A stretch of 64,000 nucleotides of DNA from Pandoraea captiosa (lineage in GTDB: Bacteria; Pseudomonadota; Gammaproteobacteria; Burkholderiales; Burkholderiaceae), in contig NZ_CABPSQ010000004.1 in assembly GCF_902459775.1 (NCBI RefSeq), positions 186,001-250,000 of the forward strand, written 5' to 3'. Positions 45,701 to 54,127 of the stretch are shown here, piece by piece. The position numbers were made by a program, and so were the translations under genes. The stretch's first letter is position 1, and each line of letters begins with the position of its first letter. Below the pieces are notes generated by a model that was not told the DNA's origin, did no database searches, and was given only the letters and a program-made list of their open reading frames with translations.

Positions 45701-45995
45701 CGCCCCGGCACCGCAGACCGACTTTGCGCAGGTACCGGGCTCGCCACAAGCGCAGCAGGTGTCGGCGCCGGAAGTCGCTGCAGCGCCATCCGCCGAACCG
45801 ATCGCGCCGCGTGCGGCGGTAACCGATGTCCCGGCTGTGCCGGACGAGTTCCATACGAAGCTCGAACTGGCCACGGCCTACCAGACCATCGGGGACGACG
45901 ACGGCGCGCGGGAATTGCTCGAAGAGGTGATCGCCGGTGGCGACGCCGCCCAGCAGTCCGTCGCCCGCGCGCGGCTGGCCGAGTTGGGCAAGTGA
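42765..45995 (+). CDS. fimV: FimV-like polar/peptidoglycan-binding protein
   Basis: 1076 residues from a GTG start. A signal-like N-terminus (LSAAAAVLWSLGLLNAGAAE) leads to the FimV core (SGPGQPLRAVIVLGNVSQAE). A LysM-like segment follows near residues 205-270 (TVGRGDSLSSIARELTGG, FEANRSAFIANDPNRL). A coiled-coil stretch lies around 350-395. One membrane segment (YVLPGAGALVVLLGLWALM, ~515-533) precedes an Asp/Glu/Ala-rich acidic cytoplasmic region and the C-terminal FimV TPR-like domain (ELATAYQTIGDDDGARELLE). In Pseudomonas FimV acts at the cell pole in type IV pilus assembly and twitching. Followed by an intrinsic terminator. Confidence 0.92.
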   Translation: MRKYSTGKRANSTRNSFRLSAAAAVLWSLGLLNAGAAEFGPQQVRSGPGQPLRAVIVLGNVSQAEADGLSVKLAPREAFRQAGLRYDPTLEKLSVSVSPTGGREAGYSGTYLVHVDSAEPVSTSFLDLLLLLEWRTGRQSNAITLSAIPEAGAAQPQAVVPAATANGNASAATSSAASPSPSASAPAGGAAGGAASSAAGGDTRTVGRGDSLSSIARELTGGEGGTTLAQMMTALFEANRSAFIANDPNRLRQGATLTRPADSQVQSIPAAQARKFVSAAREQFDAYRARLADSTAQQAAPAGGRSAQGAIEAGKAPEAAAPATRDELKLSRPGKGGAGGTAGRSGGNEEEQIAQGKAQTEAQGRVNELQKNVADLQKLLAMKNQAVANLEQQAATASGASAQEKTAKPADGKTASAPAATTTSEAQSRTRGETGSADAKPTDAAASGATAAASAVVDEGASAASVQAGASDAAAAAAPASDVAAASAAAAASAPAAESKPAPNAAMNWRALTQNPYVLPGAGALVVLLGLWALMRRRRAEPPAGQPGPYDDGHDGHDGRDSHVQPDASHDATHGAEPTSSSAAVGAAGVAAAGVAGAAALYAANQAEADEHLHPDADPAWAASDEDAATLEAVPTDEVANEAAGSAELDAWDAEQDALTGQLADEAGDVAIDPVSDEVAEGASHTAQIDATDTADTAATPSDSPAFDAPVEPLASESAHEAPEASHEAVSEPEIDWDAAFAEAAGEAPIAPDTTDLADAADSVDAAHAHEEPVDAALSSLEALGAAAAAGGIAATHASASDAEPQAPKADATPEGGVAGMLGDLDLGIPGQPANVGTISSDALPSLSKGIGSVQFTMAPPGDPRLAAASGDLGDMSAPADDASDADDLDGELSDADFDAAMLQARQPASAPEAPRSYTDAAHEAPSLRPMSFDLSDFSLDLKGDDAASAAPATSAFVSAPTLPAAPGEEALVAHETLDAPAPQTDFAQVPGSPQAQQVSAPEVAAAPSAEPIAPRAAVTDVPAVPDEFHTKLELATAYQTIGDDDGARELLEEVIAGGDAAQQSVARARLAELGK

Positions 45996-46066
45996 CGCTG
46001 TATCGTTGTATCGGCATCGCGAAAATCGATCCGAACGACCTGAACAAGACTGATTGACCGTAGTTT

Positions 46067-46096
46067 TGGGCGCTCGTTGGTTGAGCGCCCATTTTT
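46067..46096 (+). terminator. Intrinsic terminator after fimV
   Basis: Stem TGGGCGCTC / GAGCGCCCA (46067-46075 with 46083-46091) followed by TTTTT, 70 bp after fimV and 10 bp before the truA start. Confidence 0.9.
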
Positions 46097-46105
46097 CTTT
46101 TTCAT

Positions 46106-46906
46106 ATGCGAATCGCACTGGGCATCCACTACGACGGCACGGCGTTCTCCGGCTGGCAATCGCAGCCGCATGGCAACACCGTGCAACAGGCGCTCGAAGC
46201 CGCGCTGCGGGAATTCGGCGGCGTTGCCTTGCCGACTACGGTGGCGGGGCGCACGGACGCCGGTGTTCATGGCATTGGCCAGGTCGTGCATTTCGACACG
46301 GACCTGGACCGCGCGATGTTCTCCTGGGTGCGCGGTGTGAACGCCTTCCTGCCCAAGACGGTTGCGGTGCAGTGGGCGCAAGCGATGCCGGACGACTTCC
46401 ACGCCCGCTTCGCGGCGTTCGAGCGCACGTATTTTTACGTGCTTTACGCGAATCCGGTGCGCTCGCCGCTGTTGCACGGTCGAACCGGCTGGCTCCACAC
46501 GCCGCTCGATCTCGAGGCGATGCGTGCGGCGAGTCAGGTGCTCGTGGGGGAGCACGACTTCTCGGCGTTCCGGTCGTCCGAGTGTCAGGCGAAGACACCC
46601 GTCAAGCATCTCTACGCCATCGACATCGAGCAGCAGGGCGACTTCTTCATCTTTCGCTTTCGCGCGAGCGCCTTCCTGCACCACATGGTGCGCAACATCA
46701 TGGGGTGTCTGGTCTCGATCGGCCGCGGGCGCCAACCCGCGAGCTGGATGACGCATGTGCTCGCCAGCGGCGACCGACGTCAGGCGGCGCCCACGTTCAT
46801 GCCCGACGGCCTCTATCTGGCGCGCGTGGGGTATCCTGAGGCATTCAACGTGCCGGAGCCCAACTGGGCCGCGTGGCCGTTCCCGATGCCGTGGTCAAGC
46901 TCATGA
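46106..46906 (+). CDS. truA: tRNA pseudouridine(38-40) synthase
   Basis: 266 residues. The N-terminal signature is [19 protein letters not shown]; catalytic Asp51 lies in [18 protein letters not shown]. Other conserved parts are [17 protein letters not shown] and [19 protein letters not shown]. It isomerises uridines 38-40 in tRNA anticodon arms. The ATG is only 10 bases after the T-run of the fimV terminator, so the mRNA must start very close or read through. Its stop overlaps the trpF start (ATGA, 46903-46906), placing truA as the first gene of the trp cluster. Confidence 0.96.
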   Translation: MRIALGIHYDGTAFSGWQSQPHGNTVQQALEAALREFGGVALPTTVAGRTDAGVHGIGQVVHFDTDLDRAMFSWVRGVNAFLPKTVAVQWAQAMPDDFHARFAAFERTYFYVLYANPVRSPLLHGRTGWLHTPLDLEAMRAASQVLVGEHDFSAFRSSECQAKTPVKHLYAIDIEQQGDFFIFRFRASAFLHHMVRNIMGCLVSIGRGRQPASWMTHVLASGDRRQAAPTFMPDGLYLARVGYPEAFNVPEPNWAAWPFPMPWSSS

Positions 46907-47562
46907 AATCTCGTACCCGAATCAAGATTTGCGGCCTGTCGCAACCGGCTGACGTCGATCATGCCGTGGCGCTGGGGGTCGACGCCATCGGCCTCGTCTT
47001 TTACCCGCCCAGCCCGCGCCACGTGGACCTCGCGCGTGCCGCGGAACTGGCCCGCCGGGTGCCGTCCTACGTGAGTGTGATCGGCCTGTTCGTCAACGCC
47101 AGCGTCGACGAGATCGCCCGCACCGTCGAGGCCGTGCCGCTCACCGCCCTGCAATTCCACGGGGATGAAACGCCGGCGCAGTGTGAGGCGCTGGCGGCAG
47201 CGGCGGGGAACCGTCCGTTCCTGCGCGCCATGCGTATCGGCCCGGAGACGAAAGACAGCGGCGATTTGCTACAATTCGCCAATGCATACACCGCCGCGCA
47301 AGGCATCTTGCTCGACGCCCTGGTCGAGGGTTATGGCGGTGGAGGAAAGGTTTTCGATTGGTCACTTATTCCAAAAGACATCGCGCGTCGGGCCGTTTTG
47401 AGTGGTGGCTTGAACGCACACAACGTTGCTGATGCCATCCGTCGGGTGACGCCTTATGCCGTTGACGTATCGAGCGGTGTGGAAGCGTCGCGGGGCGTGA
47501 AGGATCACGCCCGCATGACGGCGTTCGTGCAAGCGGTGCACGCTGCGGATGCCGAAAGCTAA
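46903..47562 (+). CDS. trpF: Phosphoribosylanthranilate isomerase
   Basis: 219 residues from ATG 46903, overlapping the truA stop by four bases; a GTG at 46873 is in frame but less likely. TIM-barrel signatures: [20 protein letters not shown] with the catalytic Cys, [24 protein letters not shown], and [14 protein letters not shown] with the general-acid Asp. It converts phosphoribosylanthranilate to CdRP in tryptophan synthesis. trpF is here as a separate gene with trpBA rather than fused to trpC. Confidence 0.96.
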   Translation: MKSRTRIKICGLSQPADVDHAVALGVDAIGLVFYPPSPRHVDLARAAELARRVPSYVSVIGLFVNASVDEIARTVEAVPLTALQFHGDETPAQCEALAAAAGNRPFLRAMRIGPETKDSGDLLQFANAYTAAQGILLDALVEGYGGGGKVFDWSLIPKDIARRAVLSGGLNAHNVADAIRRVTPYAVDVSSGVEASRGVKDHARMTAFVQAVHAADAES

Positions 47563-47639
47563 TGCAACCCGCCGGGGTTTGGCCGCCAGGGCCAGCGCCC
47601 GAGATGCCAGTCTCCCCGGTAACGCGAAGAGTGACGACC

Positions 47640-48842
47640 ATGTACGATTTGCCTGACGCCCGCGGCCATTTCGGCCAGTACGGCGGTGTCTTTGTGGCCG
47701 AGACGCTGATTCACGCGCTCGACGAACTGCGCGAGGCTTACGCCAAGTATCAGCAGGATCCGGCCTTCCTCGAAGAATTCCACTACGAACTGAAGCATTA
47801 CGTCGGCCGCCCGTCGCCGATCTATCACGCCAAGCGCTGGAGCCAGGAACTGGGCGGCGCGCAGGTGTACCTCAAACGCGAAGACCTGAACCACACGGGC
47901 GCGCACAAGGTGAACAACGTGATCGGGCAGGCGCTGCTCGCGCGTCGTATGGGCAAGCGCCGTGTGATCGCCGAGACCGGGGCCGGTCAGCACGGCGTTG
48001 CGACGGCGACCATTGCGGCACGTTTTGGCATGGAGTGCGTGGTCTACATGGGCTCGGAAGACGTCAAGCGTCAGGCCGCCAACGTGTACCGCATGCAATT
48101 GCTGGGCGCGACCGTCGTGCCGGTGGAGTCCGGCTCGAAGACCCTCAAGGACGCCCTCAACGAAGCCATGCGCGACTGGGTGACGAACGTCGAAAGCACG
48201 TTCTACATCATCGGCACCGTGGCCGGCCCGCATCCGTACCCGATGCTCGTGCGCGACTTCCAGAGCGTGATCGGCGAAGAGTGCAAGGTGCAGATGCCGG
48301 AGCTCGCGGGCCGTCAGCCGGACTACGTGCTGGCCTGCGTGGGCGGTGGTTCGAACGCCATGGGCATTTTCTACCCGTACATCGACGTGCCGAACGTGAA
48401 GCTCGTGGGGGTGGAAGCGGCCGGGGACGGCATCGAGACCGGTCGTCACGCGGCGTCCATCATCGGCGGCACGCCGGGCGTGTTGCACGGCAACCGCACG
48501 TATTTGCTGCAGGACGCCAACGGTCAGATCACCGAGACGCACTCGATCTCGGCCGGTCTGGACTATCCGGGCGTAGGCCCCGAGCACGCGTGGCTGCACG
48601 ACATCAAGCGTGCCGAGTACGTGGGCATTACCGATACTGAAGCGCTGCGGGCATTTCACGACTGCTGCCGGATCGAGGGCATCATTCCGGCGCTGGAGTC
48701 GAGCCACGCGCTCGCCTATGCGTGCAAGCTGGCGCCGACGTTGCCGAAGGATCAGATCGTTCTGGTCAATCTCTCGGGGCGCGGCGACAAGGACATGCAT
48801 ACCGTCATGGCGCTGGCCAAGCCAGAGCCGACGCGCGCATAA
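47640..48842 (+). CDS. trpB: Tryptophan synthase beta chain
   Basis: 400 residues from ATG 47640 ([20 protein letters not shown]), the start expected for the family. An ATG at 47562 overlaps the trpF stop (TAATG) and would add 26 Pro-rich residues; it may aid coupling. The PLP lysine is in [17 protein letters not shown], the phosphate-binding loop is [10 protein letters not shown], and conserved acidic/gating parts include [11 protein letters not shown]. It makes tryptophan from indole and serine. Unusually, the next gene is a DNA methyltransferase, not trpA. Confidence 0.97.
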   Translation: MYDLPDARGHFGQYGGVFVAETLIHALDELREAYAKYQQDPAFLEEFHYELKHYVGRPSPIYHAKRWSQELGGAQVYLKREDLNHTGAHKVNNVIGQALLARRMGKRRVIAETGAGQHGVATATIAARFGMECVVYMGSEDVKRQAANVYRMQLLGATVVPVESGSKTLKDALNEAMRDWVTNVESTFYIIGTVAGPHPYPMLVRDFQSVIGEECKVQMPELAGRQPDYVLACVGGGSNAMGIFYPYIDVPNVKLVGVEAAGDGIETGRHAASIIGGTPGVLHGNRTYLLQDANGQITETHSISAGLDYPGVGPEHAWLHDIKRAEYVGITDTEALRAFHDCCRIEGIIPALESSHALAYACKLAPTLPKDQIVLVNLSGRGDKDMHTVMALAKPEPTRA

Positions 48843-48905
48843 GGCGAGACGCGAGACACCGCAGAGCGCAAGTACCCGACTCAGGTTAAGGACACCAGAA
48901 CCAGC

Positions 48906-49835
48906 ATGACCGATCTGACTGATCGCAAGGCTCAGAATGACGCCCTCGGGACCGAGCGTCCCGTGGACGCCACCGAAGCTGCCGCCGCGCGTCTCGAGGC
49001 CATGGAAGCGGCCGGCGAGTTGCGCGCGCGTTGGGCGCCGGGCGACATCACGTTGCGTCATGCGGACTTCCTGCAACATCTGCACGAACTGGAAGACGGC
49101 AGCGTCGACCTGATCCTTGCCGACCCGCCTTACGGGCTCGGCAAGGACTACGGCAACGACTCCGACAAGCGCTCCGGCGAGGATTTTCTCGGCTGGACGT
49201 ACGGCTGGCTCGAAGCGGCGATTCCGAAGCTCGCGCCGCGCGGCTCGCTCTACCTGTTCTGCACGTGGCAGTACGCCCCGGAACTGTTCGTGTTCCTCAA
49301 GCAGCGCATGCTGATGATCAACGAGATCATCTGGGATCGCCGCGTGCCCAGCATGGGCGGCAGTACGCGGCGGTTCTCGTCCGTGCACGACAACATCGGC
49401 TTTTTTGCGGTATCGAAGGACTATTACTTCGATCTCGACGCCGTGCGTGTGCCGTACGACGCCGCCACGAAGAAGGCGCGCTCGCGCCGCATCTTCGAGG
49501 GCAGCAAATGGCTGGAGTTGGGCTACAACCCCAAGGATCTGTGGTCGATCTCGCGATTGCACCGGCAAGACCCCGAACGCGTCGATCATCCGACGCAGAA
49601 ACCGCTGCATATCATCGAGCGCATGGTGCTGGCCAGTTGCCCGCCCGGCGGACTCGTGCTCGACCCGTTCATGGGCAGCGGCACGACTGCCGTGGCTTGC
49701 GCGCTGCACGGCCGACGCTTTGTCGGCTATGAGCTCAACGCGCACTACCACGCGCTCGCCAACCAACGACTTCAGAGACTTTCCGATCATGTCCCGCATT
49801 CAAGCGACGTTCCAAGCCTTGCAAGCGCAGGGTAA
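48906..49835 (+). CDS. Orphan N6-adenine (or N4-cytosine) DNA methyltransferase, beta-class order
   Basis: 309 residues. The catalytic DPPY motif is at residues 73-76 ([15 protein letters not shown]), a middle target-recognition region follows, then [14 protein letters not shown] and the SAM-binding [17 protein letters not shown] near 253-269. DPPY before FxGxG is the beta-class order. No restriction gene is adjacent, so this is an orphan methyltransferase. From memory, Burkholderia cenocepacia has a homologue at this trpB-trpA position (BCAM0992) reported to methylate GTWWAC. The last 47 bp overlap trpA in another frame, so expression is tied to the trp cluster. The ribosome site (AAGGA at 48889-48893) is rather distant. 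Confidence 0.93.
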   Translation: MTDLTDRKAQNDALGTERPVDATEAAAARLEAMEAAGELRARWAPGDITLRHADFLQHLHELEDGSVDLILADPPYGLGKDYGNDSDKRSGEDFLGWTYGWLEAAIPKLAPRGSLYLFCTWQYAPELFVFLKQRMLMINEIIWDRRVPSMGGSTRRFSSVHDNIGFFAVSKDYYFDLDAVRVPYDAATKKARSRRIFEGSKWLELGYNPKDLWSISRLHRQDPERVDHPTQKPLHIIERMVLASCPPGGLVLDPFMGSGTTAVACALHGRRFVGYELNAHYHALANQRLQRLSDHVPHSSDVPSLASAG

Positions 49836-50613
49836 AAAGGGCCTCATTCCGTTCATCACCGCCGGCGACCCCGAGCCGGGCTGGACGGTCAAGCTGATGC
49901 ATGCGCTGGCCGACAGCGGCGCCGACGTCATCGAACTCGGCGTGCCGTTCTCGGACCCGATGGCCGACGGCCCCGTCATTCAGCGCGCCTCCGAGCGCGC
50001 GCTGGCGCGCGGCGTGAGCCTTGCCGAAGTGCTCGGCTACGTGGCCGCTTTCCGTCAGACGAACGACCGCACGCCCGTGGTGCTCATGGGCTACGCCAAC
50101 CCGATCGAGGCGATGGGGCTCGACGCCTTCGCCGAGCGCGCCGCCACCGCCGGAGTCGACGGCGTGCTGGTCGTGGACTATCCGCCGGAAGAAGCCGAAG
50201 GCTTCGCCGGTGCGGTGCGCGCGCACAACATCGATCCGATCTTCCTGCTCGCGCCGACGTCGACCGACGAGCGCATTGCGGCCGTGGCGCGTCAGGCCAG
50301 CGGCTATCTGTACTACGTCTCGCTCAAGGGCGTGACGGGCGCGGCAAGCCTGGATACGGCCAGCGTGGCGGCCAAGATCCCCCAGATCAAGGCGCAGGCC
50401 CGGCTGCCGGTGGGGGTGGGCTTCGGCATTCGCGACGCCGAAACGGCCCGTGCGGTGGCCAATGTGGCCGACGCCGTGGTGATCGGCAGCGCCATCGTCC
50501 AGTTGCTGGAAAACACGCCGCGTGATCTGGAGGGCCAGAACGCGGTAAAATCGCTGGCTGAATTTATCGGCGGTATCCGTCAGGCGCTCGACTCGGGCGC
50601 CAAATCCGCGTAA
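49789..50613 (+). CDS. trpA: Tryptophan synthase alpha chain
   Basis: 274 residues from ATG 49789 ([20 protein letters not shown]). TIM-barrel signatures: [14 protein letters not shown] with the catalytic Glu in [30 protein letters not shown] with the catalytic Asp, [11 protein letters not shown] and [16 protein letters not shown]. It cleaves indole-3-glycerol phosphate and channels indole to TrpB. The start lies inside the methyltransferase gene (47-bp overlap), so translation is likely coupled to the methyltransferase rather than directly to trpB. Confidence 0.97.
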   Translation: MSRIQATFQALQAQGKKGLIPFITAGDPEPGWTVKLMHALADSGADVIELGVPFSDPMADGPVIQRASERALARGVSLAEVLGYVAAFRQTNDRTPVVLMGYANPIEAMGLDAFAERAATAGVDGVLVVDYPPEEAEGFAGAVRAHNIDPIFLLAPTSTDERIAAVARQASGYLYYVSLKGVTGAASLDTASVAAKIPQIKAQARLPVGVGFGIRDAETARAVANVADAVVIGSAIVQLLENTPRDLEGQNAVKSLAEFIGGIRQALDSGAKSA

Positions 50614-50731
50614 ATTCGCGGCAGAAATTGGCCGTGAATGGTGGCGCGACATGGTTGCCGTCCGGTAAAACGCTGAATTGAAACGACCGTATCGTTCCCG
50701 CGGTACGGCTGCCTGGAAATGCCCCCGAAAG

Positions 50732-50758
50732 CGCCCGCTCCTTCCCGAGCGGGCGTTT
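50732..50758 (+). terminator. Hairpin between trpA and accD
   Basis: A 9-bp stem CGCCCGCTC / GAGCGGGCG with a six-base loop and only TTT after it, immediately before the accD ribosome site. It could partially separate trp and acc transcription. Confidence 0.55.
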
Positions 50759-50772
50759 GGCAAGGAGAAACT

Positions 50773-51648
50773 ATGAGCTGGCTCGACAAGCTGCTGCCCC
50801 CGAAGATCAAGCAAACCGATCCGACGCAGCGCAACAAGAGCATCCCGGAAGGGCTGTGGATCAAGTGCCCGTCGTGCGAAGCGGTGCTGTACCGCGCCGA
50901 CGTCGAGGCGAATCTGCACGTTTGCCCCAAATGCGACCACCACATGCGAATCGGTGCGCGTGCGCGTCTCGACTCGCTGCTCGATGCGGAAGGCCGTTAC
51001 GAACTGGGTCAGGAAATCGTGCCGGTCGATGCGCTGAAGTTCAAGGACAGCCGCAAGTACCCGGATCGCATCAAGGAAGCGATGGACGACACCGGCGAGA
51101 CCGACGCCATGGTGGTGATGGGTGGCGCGATCCACACGCTGCCGGTCGTCGTGGCCTGCTTCGAGTTCTCGTTCATGGGCGGCTCGATGGGATCGGTCGT
51201 CGGCGAGCGCTTCGTGCGCGGCGCGCAGAACGCGCTGGAGCAGGGTGTGCCGTTCATTTGCGTGACCGCTTCGGGTGGCGCGCGCATGCAGGAAAGCCTG
51301 CTTTCGCTCATGCAGATGGCGAAGACCACGGCCATGCTCACCAAGCTGGCTAACGCCAAGCTGCCGTTCATCTCGGTCCTGACCGATCCGACGATGGGGG
51401 GGGTGTCGGCCAGTTTCGCCTTCCTGGGCGACGTGGTGATCGCCGAACCGAAAGCGCTCATCGGCTTCGCCGGCCCGCGCGTGATCGAGCAGACCGTGCG
51501 TGAGAAGCTGCCCGAAGGCTTCCAGCGCTCGGAGTTCCTGCTGCAAAAGGGCGCGATCGACATGATCGTCGACCGCCGCAAGCTGCGCGAAGAAATCGCT
51601 CGCCTGATCGCGCTGATGCAGTGCCAGCCGGCGGACGCCGTCGCGTAA
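50773..51648 (+). CDS. accD: Acetyl-CoA carboxylase carboxyltransferase subunit beta
   Basis: 291 residues from ATG 50773, with AAGGAG at 50762-50767; the earlier ATG at 50719 overlies the hairpin. The N-terminal zinc ribbon is [20 protein letters not shown] followed by PKC (a four-Cys site), and the crotonase-type body has [20 protein letters not shown] and [18 protein letters not shown]. With AccA it transfers the carboxyl group from biotin to acetyl-CoA, the first step of fatty acid synthesis. Synteny accD-folC-dedD-cvpA-purF is shared with E. coli. Confidence 0.97.
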   Translation: MSWLDKLLPPKIKQTDPTQRNKSIPEGLWIKCPSCEAVLYRADVEANLHVCPKCDHHMRIGARARLDSLLDAEGRYELGQEIVPVDALKFKDSRKYPDRIKEAMDDTGETDAMVVMGGAIHTLPVVVACFEFSFMGGSMGSVVGERFVRGAQNALEQGVPFICVTASGGARMQESLLSLMQMAKTTAMLTKLANAKLPFISVLTDPTMGGVSASFAFLGDVVIAEPKALIGFAGPRVIEQTVREKLPEGFQRSEFLLQKGAIDMIVDRRKLREEIARLIALMQCQPADAVA

Positions 51649-51706
51649 GTCCGTGATTGGTCGCGCCGGACTTGAACCTGGGCCGGCGGGATCGATGGAT
51701 AGGAAG

Positions 51707-51734
51707 CGCGGACGTGAATGACGTCCGCGTTTTT
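51707..51734 (+). terminator. Intrinsic terminator between accD and folC
   Basis: Stem CGCGGACGT / ACGTCCGCG (51707-51715 with 51721-51729), GAATG loop, then TTTTTGTTTTT. It ends about 15-20 bases before the folC ATG, so folC needs read-through, a start within the leader, or an unusually short leader. Confidence 0.85.
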
Positions 51735-51753
51735 GTTTTTCTGCACGCACATC

Positions 51754-53052
51754 ATGCCGACATACTCCACTCTCGACGCCTGGCTCGCCCATCTGGAAAC
51801 CGCTCACCCCGTGGGCATCGATATGGGCCTCGCGCGCATTGGCCGTGTGAAAGAAGCCCTCGGGCTGACATTTCCGTGCCCCGTTTTCACTGTCGGCGGC
51901 ACGAACGGCAAGGGCTCGACCTGCGCCATCATCGAAGCGATTCTGCTGTCCGCCGGGTACCGCGTGGGCTGCCATACGTCTCCGCACCTGATCTCGTTCA
52001 ACGAGCGGGCTCGCATCAACGGCGAGAACGTCGACGACGCCACGCTGCTGCCGCATTTCGAGGCAGTGGAAAAGGCGCGCACGAGCTTTGCGGAGCCGGT
52101 CTCGCTCACGTATTTCGAATTCACCACGCTCGCGATCATGCACATGTTCGCCACCGCAGGGCTCGATGCCGTGATTCTCGAAGTCGGGCTCGGCGGCCGC
52201 CTGGACGCCGTGAACATCGTCGACACCGACTGCGCGGTCATTACCAGCATCGATATCGATCACCAGCAATATCTCGGCGATACGCGCGAGGCGATCGCGA
52301 CCGAGAAGGCGGGCATTTTCCGCGCGGGCAAGCCCGCCGTCTGCGGCGACCCCATGCCGCCGGCCACGCTGATCGCCGAGGCGCAGCGCATCGGCGCGGA
52401 CCTGTGGCTGTTCGGACGCGATTTCAACTATCAGGGCGACAAGCAGCAATGGAGCTACGGCGGGCGAAACATGCGTCGTCCTGCACTGGCCTATCCGGCG
52501 CTTCGTGGCGCCAATCAGTTGCTCAACGCCTCGGCGGCGCTCGCGGCGCTCGAATCGATGCGCGACGTGTTGCCGGTCTCGGCACAGGACATCCGCCTGG
52601 GCCTGGCGTCCGTGGAGTTGCCCGGACGCTTCCAGGTGCTGCCGGGCCGCCCGGCCGTGGTGCTCGACGTGGCGCATAACCCGCACGCCGCGGCGGCGCT
52701 GGGCCATAACCTCGACGGCATGGGCTTCTTCCCGTACACCTACGCCGTGTTCGGCGCGATGGCGGACAAAGACATCGAAGGCGTGCTGCGCCACCTTGTC
52801 GACAAGGTCGATCACTGGCGTTTGTGCGGGCTGCCGACCGAGCGTGCCGCGAGTCCGGCGTTGCTCGAAGAGAAGTTGCGCGCCGTGGGATTCGTCGAAG
52901 ATGCCGATCATTCGGTCGAAACCTTCGAATCCCCTGAGAAAGCCTATGCTGCCGCGCTCGAGCAGTGCGGCGAGAATGATAGAATTGTGGTTTTTGGATC
53001 GTTCTTTACGGTGGCGGGCGTGATGTCGCACCGCAAATTGCAGCGCCACTGA
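51754..53052 (+). CDS. folC: Dihydrofolate/folylpolyglutamate synthase
   Basis: 432 residues from ATG 51754 (MPTYSTLDAWLAHLETAHPV), matching the family; an ATG at 51718 would run translation through the terminator hairpin. The P-loop is FTVGGTNGKGSTCAI, with HTSPHLISFNERARING, the conserved VILEVGLGGRLDAVN and the C-terminal VVLDVAHNPHAAAALG and AVFGAMADKD. It makes dihydrofolate and adds glutamate tails to folates using ATP. No clear ribosome site lies before the chosen start. Confidence 0.95.
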   Translation: MPTYSTLDAWLAHLETAHPVGIDMGLARIGRVKEALGLTFPCPVFTVGGTNGKGSTCAIIEAILLSAGYRVGCHTSPHLISFNERARINGENVDDATLLPHFEAVEKARTSFAEPVSLTYFEFTTLAIMHMFATAGLDAVILEVGLGGRLDAVNIVDTDCAVITSIDIDHQQYLGDTREAIATEKAGIFRAGKPAVCGDPMPPATLIAEAQRIGADLWLFGRDFNYQGDKQQWSYGGRNMRRPALAYPALRGANQLLNASAALAALESMRDVLPVSAQDIRLGLASVELPGRFQVLPGRPAVVLDVAHNPHAAAALGHNLDGMGFFPYTYAVFGAMADKDIEGVLRHLVDKVDHWRLCGLPTERAASPALLEEKLRAVGFVEDADHSVETFESPEKAYAAALEQCGENDRIVVFGSFFTVAGVMSHRKLQRH

Positions 53053-53166
53053 GGTGTAGCGGTGCCCATGCCGTGACATTTGCTTACGAGAAATGTCATG
53101 CGCGTGACGCACCAGATGCGCGATGATCAGTCCAATGACGCAAGTTTCGACCTGAGCCAAGGGCCT

Positions 53167-54126
53167 ATGGGATTGTTTTCCTTCCGCAAGAAAGACGCCG
53201 AAGCCGTTTCCCCGAAGCGCGGTAGCCGCAGGAGCGGCCGCACCGGCACCCGTACGGCGGGAGGAGGGGGCGAGTACAGCGAGCACGAGCAACTCGACCC
53301 GCTGCTGCCCGAAAAGCAACGCGCGCGACGCCGTCTCGTCGGCGCACTCGCGCTGGTGCTCGCGGCTGTCATCATTTTGCCGATGGTGCTCGCACCTGAG
53401 CCGAAGCCGGCGGCCGACGACATCGCCATTCAGATTCCCGGGAAGGACGCCAATTCGCCGCCCGTGCGCGTGAAGCCGCAGGCGGCAGCGGTGCCGCCGT
53501 CCGATGCGTCGCTCGACAAGGGCGAAGAGGCCATCGACAGCAGCACGCTGGCGCAGTCCGCCAAACCGGCACCGAGTGCCGTGCCGCCGTCTGCGGCTGC
53601 GGGTTCGACATCCACGCCGACGCCCGGGCCGGTGGCCACCGTTCCGGAACCGCAGGTCGCGCAGGTCAAGCCCGAACACAAGCCGGACGCCAAGCCCGAG
53701 GTCAAGAAGCCGGAGCCGCACGCCGACACGAAGGTGGCAGCCAAGCCGGAATCGCATGACGCGGCCAAGACGCAGCCCAAGCCGAACAACAACGTTGCCG
53801 ATCCGATCGCGCAGTTCGCGCAGAACAACACCACCGCCAAGCCTGCCGCCAAACCGGCGGACAATCACGACAACGCCCAGAAGACGGCCTCGAGCGGCAA
53901 GTATCTGGTGCGCATCGGCGCCTTCTCGACGCAAGATCGCGCGCAGGCGTGGCTCGTCAAGCTCAAGCTGGTCAACGTGCCGAGCTACATGGTGAAAAGC
54001 ACGGTCGATGGCCGTGAGCTTTACCTGTTGCGGGCCGGTCCGTTCCCGGATCGCAACGCCGCCGAAGCGGCCGGCAAGAAGATTCGCGACGCCGGCCTGA
54101 CGGCGCAGGTCGCCGAGGCAGGCTGA
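53167..54126 (+). CDS. dedD: SPOR-domain protein (DedD homologue)
   Basis: 319 residues from ATG 53167 (MGLFSFRKKDAEA), the start I recall for relatives; ATG 53098 and TTG 53080 are in frame and possible. A cytoplasmic basic segment is followed by one membrane helix (LVGALALVLAAVIILPMVL, ~58-76), a long Pro/Ala/Lys-rich periplasmic linker and a C-terminal SPOR domain (YLVRIGAFSTQDRAQAWLVK, YLLRAGPFPDRNAAEAA). SPOR domains bind denuded septal glycan strands; DedD is a divisome component in E. coli and occupies the same folC-cvpA position. Two bases separate it from cvpA. Confidence 0.88.
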   Translation: MGLFSFRKKDAEAVSPKRGSRRSGRTGTRTAGGGGEYSEHEQLDPLLPEKQRARRRLVGALALVLAAVIILPMVLAPEPKPAADDIAIQIPGKDANSPPVRVKPQAAAVPPSDASLDKGEEAIDSSTLAQSAKPAPSAVPPSAAAGSTSTPTPGPVATVPEPQVAQVKPEHKPDAKPEVKKPEPHADTKVAAKPESHDAAKTQPKPNNNVADPIAQFAQNNTTAKPAAKPADNHDNAQKTASSGKYLVRIGAFSTQDRAQAWLVKLKLVNVPSYMVKSTVDGRELYLLRAGPFPDRNAAEAAGKKIRDAGLTAQVAEAG

Positions 54127-54127
54127 G

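Noticed and set aside
47562-47639. TrpB start at ATG 47562 overlapping the trpF stop
   Set aside because: Coupling is possible, but the 26 extra Pro-rich residues are not found in TrpB; the 47640 ATG matches the family.
49735-53934. 1399-residue open frame on the minus strand, antisense to trpA-accD-folC-dedD
   Set aside because: It mirrors the codons of well-supported plus-strand genes in a high-GC genome, is Arg/His-rich, and matches no family. Long antisense frames of this kind recur throughout the window.
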